A stretch of DNA of 64,000 bases from Vibrio qingdaonensis (GCF_026191675.1 NZ_JAKRRY010000005.1:62001-126000), one strand, 5' to 3'. Positions 18,462 to 26,718 are shown, numbered from the stretch's first letter. Translations and numbers: made by a program. The notes: generated by a model not told the origin, from the sequence alone.

Positions 18462-19763
18462 TTAAATGCTAACTTGCTTCTTACTTGAATTTATTAGTGA
18501 AGACCAAACCCCCGTTAAAAATATAAAGTCCTCCATATCAGATTTGGCTTCGGACAATAACTCACTGAATCGATCACTAATTATACGTGAGAGTTTTTCA
18601 TAACGACCGCCGAGTTTAGCATATTCTTTAATAATTATATTCAGCGTCTTTTTAGCTGTTTCCTGATCGAGTTTTAGACTTTCTTCTATCACCCCCAAAA
18701 CAACTTCCGAATTAACTTGGTAATCATGGTCTAGTAGCTCTAATCCAAGTTCATCTAATCTGGAAAAAATAAAACCGAAATAATTAAGAGATACATAATA
18801 CTTAACCAACCTAATTTGATAATCGAAGAAACCATCATCTGTTTTTCTTTCTGGGGTATGGTAGTTATCTATATGTCTATTGTGCTCTACACCTGGAAGT
18901 TTTGAGCTATTAATCATATGTATAAGAAAGTAGTCAGAAGCGATGGTAGACTTCGCCGGAGGAAGCGGTATTTTTTGGTGCACTTTATAGAAACTGACAT
19001 TGCACATATCGACCGCATAGGGATCAACAGAGCATAGGATCGACTTATCACCGTTAAATCGTTCTATTCCATTACCTTTAAATGACTTCTCTACAAATTC
19101 TTTCCTCTGGGCCTCAGAGTAGCAGTCTGGAACATCAAGGCTAACAATTGTCTCATAAACGTCTGAGTTTATGCTTTGCATCTCTTGAACATCTACAGAC
19201 ATAGCGCCAATAAAGGCGCCTCCGACCAACGAAACAGGCATCTGCTCTTGCTCAGGTAACAAGGTCACATAATCAACCTTTCCAGATACATCATGAGCAT
19301 TTTGAGATAGAGAGCGAAGCTCCTGGTAGATAGGAAAAATATATTCACCGTTGACTCTCTGTAATCGACTATCAGAATCTCTTCGGTGAATACTGTCACA
19401 ACCAAAAGCGGTACTGATTAAAAAACCTCTATTCGTGCACGCCCCATAAGAACAGCCTTCAGGCAGCATTATCGCTAACAACCTCGCCATCACGTCATGC
19501 TGTTTTGCATCATATATAACATTGCGGATAAAACTTTTCTGTCTCTTATCATCAAAATATGAAACTGATACTTTATTTACTTGGTCATACTGCTTAACAG
19601 CTTCAAGGTTTGATTTATATTCATCCCCGCTTGAAGTATCCAAAATTAAAACATGAACAAGCACATCAAAATTATCAACCGCATATTTAGCTTCTTTGAT
19701 CATCAAGCCAATCGCGTTGGCGCATTCTCGGTTGGTGGGTAAAAAAAGACAAATTTTCTTCAC
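18462..19763 (-). CDS. Uncharacterised 433-residue protein with GT-A-like features (possibly DUF6271-like)
   Basis: First gene of the minus-strand operon 19763-16307. It begins KKICLFLPTNRECANAIGLMIKEA, with VHVLILDTSSGDEY next. This beta-alpha-beta pattern resembles a nucleotide-sugar-binding fold, and RRDSDSR (about 127) could be a DxD metal site. The middle has VSLVGGAFIGAMSVDVQEM. The C-terminal ~100 residues are helical and acidic/basic. I recall DUF6271 proteins with a similar LPTNR start in biosynthetic clusters, but this is from memory. No signal or membrane helix. Function unknown. The context (decarboxylase, glycosyltransferase) suggests small-molecule assembly. Confidence 0.75.
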   Translation of the reverse strand: MKKICLFLPTNRECANAIGLMIKEAKYAVDNFDVLVHVLILDTSSGDEYKSNLEAVKQYDQVNKVSVSYFDDKRQKSFIRNVIYDAKQHDVMARLLAIMLPEGCSYGACTNRGFLISTAFGCDSIHRRDSDSRLQRVNGEYIFPIYQELRSLSQNAHDVSGKVDYVTLLPEQEQMPVSLVGGAFIGAMSVDVQEMQSINSDVYETIVSLDVPDCYSEAQRKEFVEKSFKGNGIERFNGDKSILCSVDPYAVDMCNVSFYKVHQKIPLPPAKSTIASDYFLIHMINSSKLPGVEHNRHIDNYHTPERKTDDGFFDYQIRLVKYYVSLNYFGFIFSRLDELGLELLDHDYQVNSEVVLGVIEESLKLDQETAKKTLNIIIKEYAKLGGRYEKLSRIISDRFSELLSEAKSDMEDFIFLTGVWSSLINSSKKQVSI

Positions 19764-20112
19764 TAAAGCTCCTTATTATGCGAAGCCGCTGAACTAAAAA
19801 TGTCATGCCTCACCGATTTGTACACATAGACTGAATTGCGCTAAGTTTCTATTGCATATGCATACTCTTCCAGTTGCATGGCAGAAGTTTGCGAGCAGTA
19901 CAACAAAAGAAACTAAGCCAACAAAATAGTGGACATTGCCAAGTGTGATTGGGACAACGTGATACTGAAGTCTCTATTTAAACGCGGAGTGAGTATGTTG
20001 AATACGCGCTCACTGACAAGTTGAACCTGAGTCGAGATTGGAGATGGGTATTCGTACGTGAAGACAGCAATAGCATACTGCTATAAAAGCGCTGCATGTT
20101 CTTAGAATAGGA
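19764..20112. other. Upstream region of the three-gene operon
   Basis: About 350 bases without a supported gene. It should hold the promoter of the minus-strand operon that starts at 19763; AAGGAGC lies just upstream of the ATG. No recognisable operator was seen. Confidence 0.4.
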
Positions 20113-20144
20113 AAGCCCTCGCCAGCATGTACTGGCGAGGGCTT
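20113..20144. terminator. Strong hairpin, second of two downstream of tRNA operon 2
   Basis: A perfect 13-bp GC-rich stem AAGCCCTCGCCAG/CTGGCGAGGGCTT with loop CATGTA lies 12 bases beyond the tRNA operon terminator in the minus direction. T-runs are poor on both strands. It may be a back-up terminator. Confidence 0.5.
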
Positions 20145-20156
20145 CAAATTTCAGGC

Positions 20157-20180
20157 ATAAAAAAACCAGCCTGAGCTGGT
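20157..20180 (-). terminator. Rho-independent terminator of tRNA operon 2
   Basis: Read on the minus strand, stem ACCAGC/GCTGGT with loop TCAG is followed by a run of eight T (20157-20164). It lies about 50 bases after tRNA-Cys copy 2. No equivalent follows copy 1. Confidence 0.85.
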
Positions 20181-20228
20181 GACTTTATCTCTCATCATCA
20201 AGCTATCATGCAATTTGATGATGAATAT

Positions 20229-20302
20229 TGGAGGCGCCTCCCGGAGTCGAACCGAGGTCCACGGATTTGCAATCCGCTGCATAGCCACTCTGCCAAGGCG
20301 CC
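20229..20302 (-). tRNA. tRNA-Cys (GCA), copy 2
   Basis: Seventy-four bases, identical over its whole length to the copy at 8705, anticodon GCA, encoded CCA. The flanking spacers differ from copy 1. Confidence 0.97.
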
Positions 20303-20369
20303 TTTATCTGGTACTGGTATCTGTAAATTCACTGGCAACTACGCTTAGTTACGTAACTGATCATTGAGA

Positions 20370-20456
20370 TGGTGCCCCGGGCCGGACTTGAACCGGCACA
20401 ACGCGAACGTCGAGGGATTTTAAATCCCTTGTGTCTACCAATTCCACCACCAGGGC
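20370..20456 (-). tRNA. tRNA-Leu (UAA), copy 2
   Basis: Eighty-seven bases, identical to the copy at 8848, anticodon UAA, encoded CCA. The spacer to tRNA-Cys is 67 bases, against 69 in copy 1, but its sequence is unrelated except next to the tRNA. Confidence 0.97.
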
Positions 20457-20503
20457 ACATGCAAACACCATCATCCTCTCGCTTCACCGTGAGGACGAGA
20501 CGT

Positions 20504-20531
20504 ACTTTACCCCAAATAGAATTTTGGTCAA
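20504..20531 (-). promoter_or_regulatory. Sigma-70 promoter of tRNA Leu-Cys operon 2
   Basis: Minus-strand TTGACC (20526-20531) and TAAAGT (20504-20509) are 16 bases apart, with a GC-rich discriminator (ACGTCTCG). The leader shares GATGGTGTTT with operon 1. Confidence 0.8.
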
Positions 20532-20666
20532 CCGTAAATTCTTACTTTATGAATCATATGGTTAAATTCCCAACTATCTGCACAAAGCCCCACCAAAATG
20601 CCGGTACTAACTGCACCGTCGTTGCTTTTATAAATGACGAGTTTTTTATTTTCGATGACTCCCAGA

Positions 20667-20692
20667 CAGGATTAACCAAAATGTTAATCCTG
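20667..20692. terminator. Second hairpin beyond the yceI terminator
   Basis: A perfect 10-bp stem CAGGATTAAC/GTTAATCCTG with loop CAAAAT lies just beyond the yceI terminator. T-runs are absent, so it may be a back-up terminator or RNA 3' end element. Confidence 0.4.
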
Positions 20693-20697
20693 AGCCA

Positions 20698-20730
20698 TAA
20701 AAAAACCCTGATCATCTAAATCAGGGTTTA
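20698..20730 (-). terminator. Rho-independent terminator of the cytochrome b561-yceI operon
   Basis: On the minus strand AAACCCTGA/TCAGGGTTT, closed by a 9-base loop, is followed by TTTTTATGG. It lies about 35 bases after the yceI stop. Confidence 0.85.
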
Positions 20731-20762
20731 CCTCTAAGAAGTTGCTAACTACAGATTCACGC

Positions 20763-21332
20763 TTATTTTTGCACACCTTCAATGTGCAGTTCCATATCTA
20801 CGTAGCTTGATGCGCCCATGACAGGAATCTTAAAGTCCACTAACTCCAAACGAGTAGTTCCATAAAAACCAGCGCGCTCACCGCCCCACGGGTCTTGGCC
20901 AGCGCCAATAAACTCAGCGTTGATGGTAATCGGCTGGGTCACACCATGAAGGGTAAGATCCCCTGTAATGTCTAACTTGCCATCACCATTGTCTTTCACA
21001 CCTGTACTTTTAAACACTGCCTCACCGTACTTACCTGCATCGATAAAATCAGAACTACGAATGTGCTTATCACGTTCGGCATGATTCGAGTCCAGACTTG
21101 TTGTGTCGACGGTGACTTCCACCGAAGAGGCAGCAACGTTTGCAGGATCATAGCTAAACTGACCAGAGAAGTCGTTAAAACGACCTTGAATAAAGCTGTA
21201 ACCTAAATGGCTCACCTTAAAGTTCACTGAGGCGTGGGCGCCTTTAGTATCAATAGCGTAATCAGCGGCATTTGCACCTAGTGGCAACATCATTGCCACT
21301 GCCATTCCTGTAGCGATTAGTGTCTTTTTCAT
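20763..21332 (-). CDS. YceI-like periplasmic protein
   Basis: A 189-residue lipocalin-like protein. Signal peptide MKKTLIATGMAVAMMLPLGANA, then ADYAIDTKGAHASVNFKVSHLGYSFIQGRFNDFSGQFSYDP, the classic YceI start. SLDSNHAERDKHIRSSDFID and GDLTLHGVTQPITI are further family hallmarks. YceI proteins form a beta-barrel that binds long isoprenoid or other amphiphilic chains. Its ATG overlaps the stop of the cytochrome b561 gene (ATGA), a pairing common in proteobacteria that suggests a shared function, perhaps isoprenoid quinone handling. Confidence 0.95.
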   Translation of the reverse strand: MKKTLIATGMAVAMMLPLGANAADYAIDTKGAHASVNFKVSHLGYSFIQGRFNDFSGQFSYDPANVAASSVEVTVDTTSLDSNHAERDKHIRSSDFIDAGKYGEAVFKSTGVKDNGDGKLDITGDLTLHGVTQPITINAEFIGAGQDPWGGERAGFYGTTRLELVDFKIPVMGASSYVDMELHIEGVQK

Positions 21333-21871
21333 TTCGAAACTCCTAACATTTTTCGAAGAGTATTATCTTTATTGATAAAGTGATGCTTTAAGGCGGCTAA
21401 CGCATGCCCTGCAGCGGCTAAAATAACAAACCAAGCGGCATAGAAATGAACCTCCCCTGCAATATCAGACTGATTTGCAAAGAGTTCACCTAATGCTGGA
21501 ACTGTAAACCATTCAAAAACGTCTATACCTCGACCATCTGACGTTGATATCAAGTAACCACTGGTGAAAATGACCAGTAACGCAATGTACATCATCAGAT
21601 GTCCTACTTTAGCCCCCATTTTTTCAAAGGCAGAACCTTCTATATCAGGACTAGGCGTTACATGCTTCCAAATTAATCTAACTATAGTAATCACAGCCAA
21701 GAGTATGCCCACTGATTTATGCCAATGCGGCGCTGTTTTATACCACTCGCTATAATACGTAAGATCAACCATCCAAAGTCCGACTGCAAACATACCAATG
21801 ATCACCAAAGCGGATAACCAATGCAGTGCTCTTGAGACAGCGTTGTAATTTTGAACCGTGGTTGTTGCCAT
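21329..21871 (-). CDS. Cytochrome b561 family membrane protein
   Basis: A 180-residue inner-membrane diheme cytochrome of the YodB/CybB type with four helices. I start it at the Met encoded at 21869-21871, which follows GGAAAGGA, rather than four codons upstream. Candidate heme ligands: RALHW (His near residue 14), APHWHKSVG, and VHFYAAW plus GHALAALKHHF in the last helices. Family knowledge: quinol-linked electron transfer. It is translationally coupled to yceI. A loose Fur-like AATGATAAT sequence lies upstream (about 21890-21910), too weak to call. Confidence 0.92.
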   Translation of the reverse strand: MATTTVQNYNAVSRALHWLSALVIIGMFAVGLWMVDLTYYSEWYKTAPHWHKSVGILLAVITIVRLIWKHVTPSPDIEGSAFEKMGAKVGHLMMYIALLVIFTSGYLISTSDGRGIDVFEWFTVPALGELFANQSDIAGEVHFYAAWFVILAAAGHALAALKHHFINKDNTLRKMLGVSK

Positions 21872-22036
21872 TTTCCTTTCCATTTATTGATACCAATTAT
21901 CATTCGTCATATTAACGACTATTTAACGCTTGAGATACAGTATTTACTTAAATTGACATTACGACGATAGGGAAGGCTTGATAAAGTCATTCAATTTTTT
22001 CGAACTAACTCAACCACAACAATTTGCGACCCTACG

Positions 22037-22270
22037 CTAGTCCAACGGCATCTCTATTTCATACAGTTCATCCCCAATATCAAGCACTCTGCGTTCGAGT
22101 ACCGCTTTGGCATCCTCTAATCCCTTGTTGTAAAAGGCTGGACCCAATTTTTTGATGAGAAAGTCCAATAAAAACTCGGCATCAAATTGCCCTAAATCTT
22201 GCTCCAATTCTTCAGAAAAGTACTGTTGCAATTGAATAATAATGTCATTTCGTTGCTTTGAATCAAACAT
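22037..22270 (-). CDS. DUF2164 family protein
   Basis: A 77-residue acidic protein with GGAAGG five bases before ATG. It shows the DUF2164 layout: QRNDIIIQLQQYFSEELEQDLGQFDAEFLLDFLIKKLGPAFYNKGLEDA. Proteins of this family are small and uncharacterised. It is monocistronic and reads away from the regulator gene at 22474. Confidence 0.88.
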   Translation of the reverse strand: MFDSKQRNDIIIQLQQYFSEELEQDLGQFDAEFLLDFLIKKLGPAFYNKGLEDAKAVLERRVLDIGDELYEIEMPLD

Positions 22271-22420
22271 CGCGCCCTTCCTTCATACTCAACGTGTATC
22301 ACATAATGTTACATTTTATCTTCTATGGCGCATAGGGTTTTAAATCATTCAAGTTTTAACACACCATCCATACGCGTTATTCCAACCACCTCTCATTATT
22401 TCGATTATTTATGAATCTCT

Positions 22421-22436
22421 GTTTCATTTTTGAAAC
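22421..22436. promoter_or_regulatory. Palindromic operator candidate of the CI-like regulator
   Basis: GTTTCA-TTTT-TGAAAC is a perfect inverted repeat 37 bases upstream of the regulator's ATG, next to a possible -10 (TATGCT, 22445-22450). Its position fits autorepression by the helix-turn-helix protein. Confidence 0.5.
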
Positions 22437-22473
22437 TAAACCACTATGCTGAGTGCAAATATACGGAGGAACC

Positions 22474-23118
22474 ATGAACACAGGGTATCAAGAACGCATC
22501 ACTCAATTATTGAAAGAACACGGAGTGACTAACCACGAACTGGCCGAAGCAATTGGAAAAGGTAAGGCAACCATTGGTCGCTATCTGACAAAAGGCGCGA
22601 CAAGAACCTACCCTTCAATAGAAGATCTTGCCCTCATTGCTCAGTATTTTAAAGTTCAACCTCATTGGTTATGCTTCGGTATTGGTGATAAGCATACCCA
22701 CGCGCAAACATTAACAAACGCGGTAAACGTCGGTGCATCTACTGTCAGTGTTTATACAAGAACCGAAGTCCCACGCCTGCTAAGCGGTGAGCAAGCTGAC
22801 TCTGTGAGCTCCATTCCTGTTCCTAGCAAACATAACAACTGCTTCGGCGTGTTATACCCTGTGTCAGGGGCGCTATCATACAAATGGGACTGCGTAGCGC
22901 TTGTTGAACAAGGCCAAGAATGGGTAAATGATGATATTGTCCTAGCTCGCTTACCAGGTAATGATTACCCAGAATTTTTCACATTAGTCAAAATCGGTGC
23001 AGTCATTCATGTTTGGTATGGTGATGACACATCGAAAAATGCCATTCATCAAGTAATGGATGACGAGATTGATGTTATTGGTGTGGTGCGCTGGGGCACA
23101 TGGTCCAAGCGTGGCTAA
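22474..23118 (+). CDS. Helix-turn-helix regulator, phage CI repressor-like
   Basis: A 214-residue protein. ATG 22474 follows GGAGGA (22465-22470). The N-terminal ~65 residues (ERITQLLKEHGVTNHELAEAIGKGKATIGRYLTKG) form a CI/HTH_3-type DNA-binding domain. A linker follows. The C-terminal ~110 residues (CFGVLYPVSG...WVNDDIVLARLPGNDYPEFFTLVKI) resemble the LexA/CI dimerisation fold, but no obvious Ser-Lys autoprotease pair is visible. Probably a dimeric repressor that controls itself through the palindrome at 22421. No phage genes are nearby. Target genes unknown. Confidence 0.85.
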   Translation: MNTGYQERITQLLKEHGVTNHELAEAIGKGKATIGRYLTKGATRTYPSIEDLALIAQYFKVQPHWLCFGIGDKHTHAQTLTNAVNVGASTVSVYTRTEVPRLLSGEQADSVSSIPVPSKHNNCFGVLYPVSGALSYKWDCVALVEQGQEWVNDDIVLARLPGNDYPEFFTLVKIGAVIHVWYGDDTSKNAIHQVMDDEIDVIGVVRWGTWSKRG

Positions 23119-23127
23119 TTAAAAAAT

Positions 23128-23148
23128 GCTGCATTTACCAAATGCAGC
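23128..23148. terminator. Hairpin after the regulator gene
   Basis: A perfect 9-bp stem GCTGCATTT/AAATGCAGC with loop ACC lies 10 bases after the stop. It has an A-run before and no T-run after it, so it may attenuate rather than terminate before the next gene at 23167. Confidence 0.5.
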
Positions 23149-23166
23149 TAGGTTAAGGAATAGACC

Positions 23167-23799
23167 GTGCTTCTTGATGTTGTTGTTCACAGCTTAAATC
23201 AATTTGAAGGTGACTGTTTAACGCTATGTGCTCATCACTACCCTGCTGTTCACAATAAGGGAATGACTGAGCACCACTTGGCTCTCGCATTTGTCAAACG
23301 ATTAGTAGCAAATCAAACTGGCGCAAGTCAGCACTGCGAATATGCGCCGATTGAATTAAATAAACGTTCAGAAGCCCCCCAACATTATCGTGTGTCTTCC
23401 TCTCAAGGTACCGTTTGGGTGATCACGCATCACTTTGTTAACGCAAGTCCTTCGAGCCGAGAGCGTTTGCTTGAAAAGATTCAAGAATGGCAATCAGAAT
23501 ATCGATTTGCCATCCAACCCCATGATTTATTGGTGCTCATCGCCGACCACTGGATGAATCGTAATATCTTTAGCAGAGAGATTATCCACTGGTGGACGCA
23601 TCAATTGCCAGAAGACCGTGACTTATACGCTCAACAAGGTGTCAAACTAGCCGAAAGCCCCAGCTATTTACGCCAACGTTTGCTGGCTCGCAACCAATTA
23701 ACACCACGTTATATTTTATATTCCCACCCCATTAAGCGAGCCAAATACGGGGATTCACTTAAAAAGTACGTCCAACTTTACGCTATTGTTCAAAGCTAA
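23167..23799 (+). CDS. Uncharacterised 210-residue protein, GTG start
   Basis: I do not recognise the family. GTG 23167 is preceded by AAGGA (23155-23159), so translation from GTG is likely. The protein is rich in His, Trp and charged residues (DHWMNRNIFSREIIHWWTHQLPEDRD) and has no signal peptide or membrane helix. It ends basic (HPIKRAKYGDSLKKYVQLY). It lies 48 bases after the regulator gene, separated by a hairpin, so it may be co-transcribed. Confidence 0.7.
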   Translation: MLLDVVVHSLNQFEGDCLTLCAHHYPAVHNKGMTEHHLALAFVKRLVANQTGASQHCEYAPIELNKRSEAPQHYRVSSSQGTVWVITHHFVNASPSSRERLLEKIQEWQSEYRFAIQPHDLLVLIADHWMNRNIFSREIIHWWTHQLPEDRDLYAQQGVKLAESPSYLRQRLLARNQLTPRYILYSHPIKRAKYGDSLKKYVQLYAIVQS

Positions 23800-23926
23800 T
23801 ACATGAATGGTAATCAATGAAGCGTTAAATGCTTCGTGTCGGTTTCTGTCATTAAAGGTTCACGCGAATTTTGCATAGTAAGGGATATGTTTACGTTAGC
23901 TGTATGAGTTCTGGCCTCGCCTATTC

Positions 23927-24715
23927 ATGAAAAGTCTTAAACGATATCAATATGAACGTTACGCTGTGCTCTGTAACCTTGCTTATCCTCGCATATTTAA
24001 ACAAACACGCTATGGGTTTGACCCGAACGGTCAGAGAACAATCGCTAACCGTTCGGGTAAAACCGTCGTTAGAGTTTTATGGAACAAACATCAAGAAGAA
24101 GCCATCATCGTTATCAAGGGATCTCATAGCGTCAGCGATTGGCTACTTAATTTTGCGCTATGGCAACGCTCATGCCAAGCATTCGGTCTCGATTACTCCA
24201 TCCATGCTGGGTTTCATTTTATACTCAATCAAGAAAGCCAGCCGAGTCACAAGTTAGATACTCTCGGTTTATCACTGTTTGAACGTACCATGGTGATCGC
24301 CAGTGGACTCATTGAGAATGGCAAAAGAATTACGATTACTGGGCACTCATCAGGGGGAGCAATTGGCTGTGTGATAGCCGATGCATTAGAACAGAAGCAC
24401 CCTAAATCCATTAAGCGAATCGTCACCTTCGGGCAGCCCGCTATCGGTGGGTGGCGCTTTAAAAAGCACTTTAATCTGGCTCATAAGACCTATCGAATCT
24501 GTTGTGACTTGGACATCGTCACTTTCCTCCCACCGCTACCGTTTGCTTATTGGCATGTTGGCAAAATGTTATGGCTCTATAATGGTCGTATTTTCGAGAA
24601 TACCCCTTCAGTCGTGCGATTCAGTCGTTCCGTTGTTTCTTGGCTCATCCGACCTTTTTCATATCACTTAATGAGTAAATATATTCGCAATAAAGATTAT
24701 TTCGATGAGAGATAA
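23927..24715 (+). CDS. Class 3 lipase family protein (alpha/beta hydrolase)
   Basis: A 262-residue hydrolase without signal peptide. The nucleophile elbow ITGHSSGGAIG gives GHSSG (Ser at about 141). The Asp of the triad is in DLDIVTFLPP (about 198), and the His in FSYHLMSKY (about 249). VIKGSHSVSDWLLNF matches the oxyanion-hole region of Lipase_3 proteins. The reaction is probably acylglycerol or phospholipid hydrolysis, but the cytosolic location makes the substrate unclear. Monocistronic. Confidence 0.88.
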   Translation: MKSLKRYQYERYAVLCNLAYPRIFKQTRYGFDPNGQRTIANRSGKTVVRVLWNKHQEEAIIVIKGSHSVSDWLLNFALWQRSCQAFGLDYSIHAGFHFILNQESQPSHKLDTLGLSLFERTMVIASGLIENGKRITITGHSSGGAIGCVIADALEQKHPKSIKRIVTFGQPAIGGWRFKKHFNLAHKTYRICCDLDIVTFLPPLPFAYWHVGKMLWLYNGRIFENTPSVVRFSRSVVSWLIRPFSYHLMSKYIRNKDYFDER

Positions 24716-25025
24716 ATGAGAGGTGTGTCGATATTTTAACTAAATATCAACTAATTTTCTTTCTGATTAAAAATCAACCAATAGCTTTGCATGTTATTGA
24801 GCTTCGTCAACTTTTGAATAAATATCGCTATTTATGAATTTGGTTATTTTGAAAACAATGAATTATATCACTAAAATTTCAAGGTTCATCAGCTGAGTAC
24901 ACTATCTTCTCAACGATAACATTGGACAATTAACCCAATTAGGCACCTTTCATAATCATGGTGAATTTGACTTATTTTTCACCCGTGACATTATTATATG
25001 AATATCTCGAATAAATGTTATCTTC
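24716..25025. other. AT-rich intergenic region
   Basis: About 310 bases, very AT-rich, no gene seen. It must carry the promoter of the EAL gene. No clear ribosome site precedes ATG 25026. Confidence 0.4.
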
Positions 25026-25817
25026 ATGCTACTCACAGACAAGCACCAATTTACACAACGAATTAAGATCGACCATACTGGAAGCTATGTCGCAAAATAT
25101 AAAGACCTTATATTAAAAAGTGTTTTTCAGCCGATCTTCTGTCGTGCTGGTACGATTATTGGTATGGAAGCGCTAGTTCGACTTTATGACCAAGATAACA
25201 AACCTATTCCACCTAATCTTTTTTTCCAAAATGAAAGTATTCCTCTCTCTGACCAACTGAACGTTGACCGATTAAGTCGCGTAATTCACATTCGAAATTT
25301 CAGTATGTCTGAGTATCGAGAAAGGCTACTATTTCTGAACTTCCTACCGATTTCCAGTGAACGGTTAGCCGCAGAAGGACTTCAATCATCCTTATTGATG
25401 TCACGCTTAAAAGCACTTCAGATAGACTGCAAACGTGTCGTAGTAGAATTGGTTGAGCTAACCGCGTTTAGCCCAAGAACATTGGCTTCGGCAGCAAAAC
25501 ACTTAAGTGATGCGGATTTTCTTATAGCGATTGATGACTTCGGCTGTAAGGAGTCAAACCCAGAAAGAGTGGCATCCATTCGCCCCAATATTCTGAAATT
25601 TGATCGCCAACTATTGTTGGATTACATCGCTGGAAAGAAATCCCCACTTGTTGATGGCATCGCACTGGCTAAAGCAAATGGTGCAAAAACCGTGATAGAA
25701 GGAATAGAAACCGACGAACAACTGGCAATAATGAGATCGTTAGGCTTTGATTTCTATCAAGGCTTCCACTTAGCCGTCCCCATGGCACTTGAACCAAGAC
25801 TCAAGCAAGTCGTCTAG
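25026..25817 (+). CDS. Stand-alone EAL domain c-di-GMP phosphodiesterase
   Basis: A 263-residue soluble EAL protein. SVFQPIFCRAGTIIGMEALVRL carries the EAL signature. The other metal and substrate residues appear conserved: FLNFLP (Asn), VVELVE (Glu), IDDFG (Asp-Asp), LKFDR (Lys), VIEGIET (Glu) and YQGFH (Gln). The loop 6 region is DDFGCKESNPERV, which differs from the usual DDFGTGYSSL. The enzyme should hydrolyse c-di-GMP to pGpG. No sensory domain is attached. Confidence 0.9.
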   Translation: MLLTDKHQFTQRIKIDHTGSYVAKYKDLILKSVFQPIFCRAGTIIGMEALVRLYDQDNKPIPPNLFFQNESIPLSDQLNVDRLSRVIHIRNFSMSEYRERLLFLNFLPISSERLAAEGLQSSLLMSRLKALQIDCKRVVVELVELTAFSPRTLASAAKHLSDADFLIAIDDFGCKESNPERVASIRPNILKFDRQLLLDYIAGKKSPLVDGIALAKANGAKTVIEGIETDEQLAIMRSLGFDFYQGFHLAVPMALEPRLKQVV

Positions 25818-25836
25818 TGCTTCCCCTTAACGGAAT

Positions 25837-26718
25837 TTAAAAACGCTTACCAAGCATAAAAGTTACGCCTTCACGCGTTTTGCCACTTTGCGCCATTAAA
25901 GACGCTTCCCAATTTTCAGCAAAAGCCTTTTGCAGCCCCACCATTGTAGACCAACGACTCGAAGATTGTGTCGCACTAAACTTAATATCGCCAAGCTTGC
26001 CTTTTAACTGGCGTTGATAATCCTGATACTGACCTCCAATCACAATTCGCCAACCACTATCTCCAATATTAAGACCAACTAAAGGGGTAATGACCAGTGC
26101 GTCCAAACTGACACCCACACCAGAAACTGACGTTGATACGTACTGTGCGTCGATGGTTCCAAAAAAGTTCTTATGCCCATACGCAAGGGTAGTTCCGACA
26201 GCAGTGACGGTAGACGTTGTCGCCATGCCATTCACCTCCAAGCGAGCCAAATTGCCATTGGCAAAATCATTGACCCCAATTGAAATATTCGAAGACGTCA
26301 CTGCTTTGCCTACCATGGCATTAAAGCCCCAAAATGGCAGTACCCATACGTCACCTCGAACCGCTACAATGCTGGTGGTATTAGTGGTTGAGCTTCCACC
26401 GCTTGGTAAAAGGTCGTCGACAGGCTCTCCATCAACTTTAAAGTCACCTAAATTCATCAGGTCTTCTTGCTGGTGAGTAAACAGTGAGATGCCGATCGGT
26501 TTAGGCAGCGTAATTCCCATATCACGCACTCGATCACCAAAGAATGGTAAGGTTCGACCATAATCCTCGTCTTTTGTTGGCAGTATATCTTTTGCCCAAC
26601 ACATTGATGTGGTCAACGTAAATACTAATACCAAATAAACCCGTATGTTAATTACCGAGTTCAATATTACTGGATTCAATAAACGATTAAGTAATGAAAA
26701 GTCACGTCGTATATTCAA
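25837..26718 (-). CDS. Predicted outer-membrane beta-barrel protein, start uncertain
   Basis: The C-terminal ~250 residues alternate short beta-strands (WVLPFWGFNAMVGKAV, TTLAYGHKNFFGTIDAQYVST, WRIVIGGQYQDYQRQLKG) and end in Phe (TFMLGKRF), as outer-membrane barrels do. A signal sequence NIRVYLVLVFTLTTSMCWA precedes KDILPTKDEDYG. No ATG lies in a suitable place. TTG at 26718 (with AGG nine bases upstream), 26679 or 26664 are candidates, giving 293 to 275 residues. The open frame continues to 27039, but that would overlap the divergent AzlC gene. Function unknown. Confidence 0.7.
   Translation of the reverse strand: MNIRRDFSLLNRLLNPVILNSVINIRVYLVLVFTLTTSMCWAKDILPTKDEDYGRTLPFFGDRVRDMGITLPKPIGISLFTHQQEDLMNLGDFKVDGEPVDDLLPSGGSSTTNTTSIVAVRGDVWVLPFWGFNAMVGKAVTSSNISIGVNDFANGNLARLEVNGMATTSTVTAVGTTLAYGHKNFFGTIDAQYVSTSVSGVGVSLDALVITPLVGLNIGDSGWRIVIGGQYQDYQRQLKGKLGDIKFSATQSSSRWSTMVGLQKAFAENWEASLMAQSGKTREGVTFMLGKRF

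Noticed and set aside
20179..20719. Plus-strand open frames across the second tRNA pair (GASRSRTEVHG, VPRAGLEPAQRERRG)
   Set aside because: They read the antisense of tRNA-Cys and tRNA-Leu; not genes.
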